DNA of 64,000 nucleotides from Arctopsyche grandis (Eukaryota; Arthropoda; Insecta; Trichoptera; Hydropsychidae), in assembly GCF_051622035.1 (NCBI RefSeq), contig NC_135357.1, positions 36,377,691 to 36,441,690 on the forward strand, read 5' to 3'. Position numbers and translations under genes: made by a program. The notes beneath the pieces are model-generated. The model worked only from the letters and a program-made list of their open reading frames with translations, had not been told where the DNA came from and did not search any database. Of this stretch, positions 63,140 to 64,000 are shown piece by piece (positions within the stretch are counted from its first letter, which is position 1; each line of letters starts with the position of its first letter).

Positions 63140-64000
63140 CAGTGAGCGACAAAAATAGGTACGCAGTAGCAAAATTTCATTTTATTCGTATATATCGCAA
63201 TATTTTTCATTTAAAAGTTTCTGAAATCATGACTAGGATCATTAAGATAATAAAACAAGACAAATTATTAATTATATTGATGTATTTATTGAGATATTGG
63301 AATTATTTACGAAATGGACAAATTTGGGAAAAAAGTATTGGCAGTTCTTCGGGAGTTTTTAATTTAATTTAAAGCGGTTTTCACGGTATACATTTTTTAA
63401 ATGTTTCCTATTAATAATATATACATAAAACAATAATATATAAATAAAATAAAGCTTAATATTTAGTAATTCCCCCTTTGTTTTTGATTACTGCCTCAAT
63501 TCTTCTGGGCATAGAATAAAACAATTTTTTTATAACATTTGGGGAAATATCCTTTTCCCATGCCTCCGTTATTATGTTTTCCAGCTCTTGAAGCGTTTTT
63601 GGATTGCAGGCTTTTACTTTCCTCTTCAAAATCGCCCATAAATTTTCGATAATGTTCAGGTCTGGACTGTTCCCGGGCCAGGTAAGGGATTTAATTCCCA
63701 AACTTTCTTTATAATTGGTTATCTAAAACAAGTCGATGATATTTACCACATAAAAAAACAAATTAAAGATAGAAAAACGGTTTGATAACTTACAGAACGA
63801 GCCCGATATCAAGGTGCAGATTCGTCCTGAAATATTGGTTCAGCGACGAATTCTATGAGTGCTTCGATGGTGGGTAAAACACGTTCCCGTATCGTGTTTT
63901 CGTATTGGATGGCATTCATGGACCTTCGGACGAACTCTAGCGCCCTTATTCCATATCCTGTAATGCACCCCCATATCATGACATACGGGGAATGCTTCGC
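63140..64000 (-). mobile_element. Tc1/mariner-like element, 3' part, running off the right edge
   Basis: The left terminus CAGTGAGCGACAAAAATAGG follows TA at 63138-63139, the Tc1/mariner target. The minus strand encodes transposase. 64000-63794 reads SPYVMIWGCITGYGIRALEF and FVAEPIFQDESAP. After a 71-nt GT-AG gap (63793-63723) it resumes in frame at 63722 with YKESLGIKSLTWPGNSPDLN and IIENLWAILKRKV, ending 63456. A TGA at 63811-63809 replaces the expected Cys codon of the DxAPCH motif, so this copy is inactive. The N-terminal half lies outside the window. Confidence 0.85.

Overview
The window is nuclear DNA of an arthropod, most probably an insect. The evidence is a spliced glucose-6-phosphate isomerase gene with GT-AG introns, a five-gene replication-dependent histone cluster with metazoan 3' stem-loops, and a dense load of Jockey, RTE-like, BEL/Pao, Gypsy, hAT, PIF/Harbinger, MULE and Tc1/mariner elements in AT-rich spacers. 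I cannot name the species. No bacterial, CRISPR or plasmid features were seen, and no tRNA was recognised.

Layout. At 1-3657 the minus strand carries the first five coding exons (about 275 codons) of Pgi; the rest lies off the left edge. Its 2.1-kb first intron holds a hAT remnant, LINE tails and a solo LTR. At 3658-11390 there is a minus-strand BEL/Pao fossil with Jockey LINE pieces at both ends. At 11391-22600 lies one histone unit in the order H4(-) H3(+) H2A(-) H2B(+) H1(-), framed on both sides by the same spacer repeat, so it is probably one unit of a former tandem array. The unit is decaying. A LINE lies 92 bp upstream of the H4 ATG, H2B is cut off after its first 65 codons by a Gypsy fragment, and the H4-H3 spacer has been stretched to 2.3 kb by insertions.

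From 22600 to 43150 the sequence is almost entirely nested transposons. These include a hAT/LINE junction, a solo LTR with a 4-bp duplication, and a Jockey copy whose ORF1 carries a five-copy 41-residue tandem repeat fused in frame to part of ORF2. There is an orphan histone stem-loop, a nearly whole young Gypsy element whose 3' LTR holds an apparently intact 4.9-kb Jockey LINE, and a Gypsy-related element with a replaced interior containing a PIF/Harbinger element. From 43150 to 64000 there is a 2.6-kb hAT element with 8-bp duplications and an apparently intact CR1/Jockey-group LINE with a 965-codon ORF. Further on are two 102-bp MITEs with perfect 8-bp duplications, a 226-bp tandem array, an Env-bearing LTR fossil, and a MULE interrupted by an intron-containing Tc1-like element.

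The strongest unexpected signals are (i) three Jockey insertions at the same site of the same Gypsy LTR, (ii) a terminal hairpin in the Jockey 3' UTR whose stem covaries between subfamilies, and (iii) the erosion of a histone unit by these same families. No clearly new multi-gene system was found. All calls rest on reading the sequence; no database search was run.
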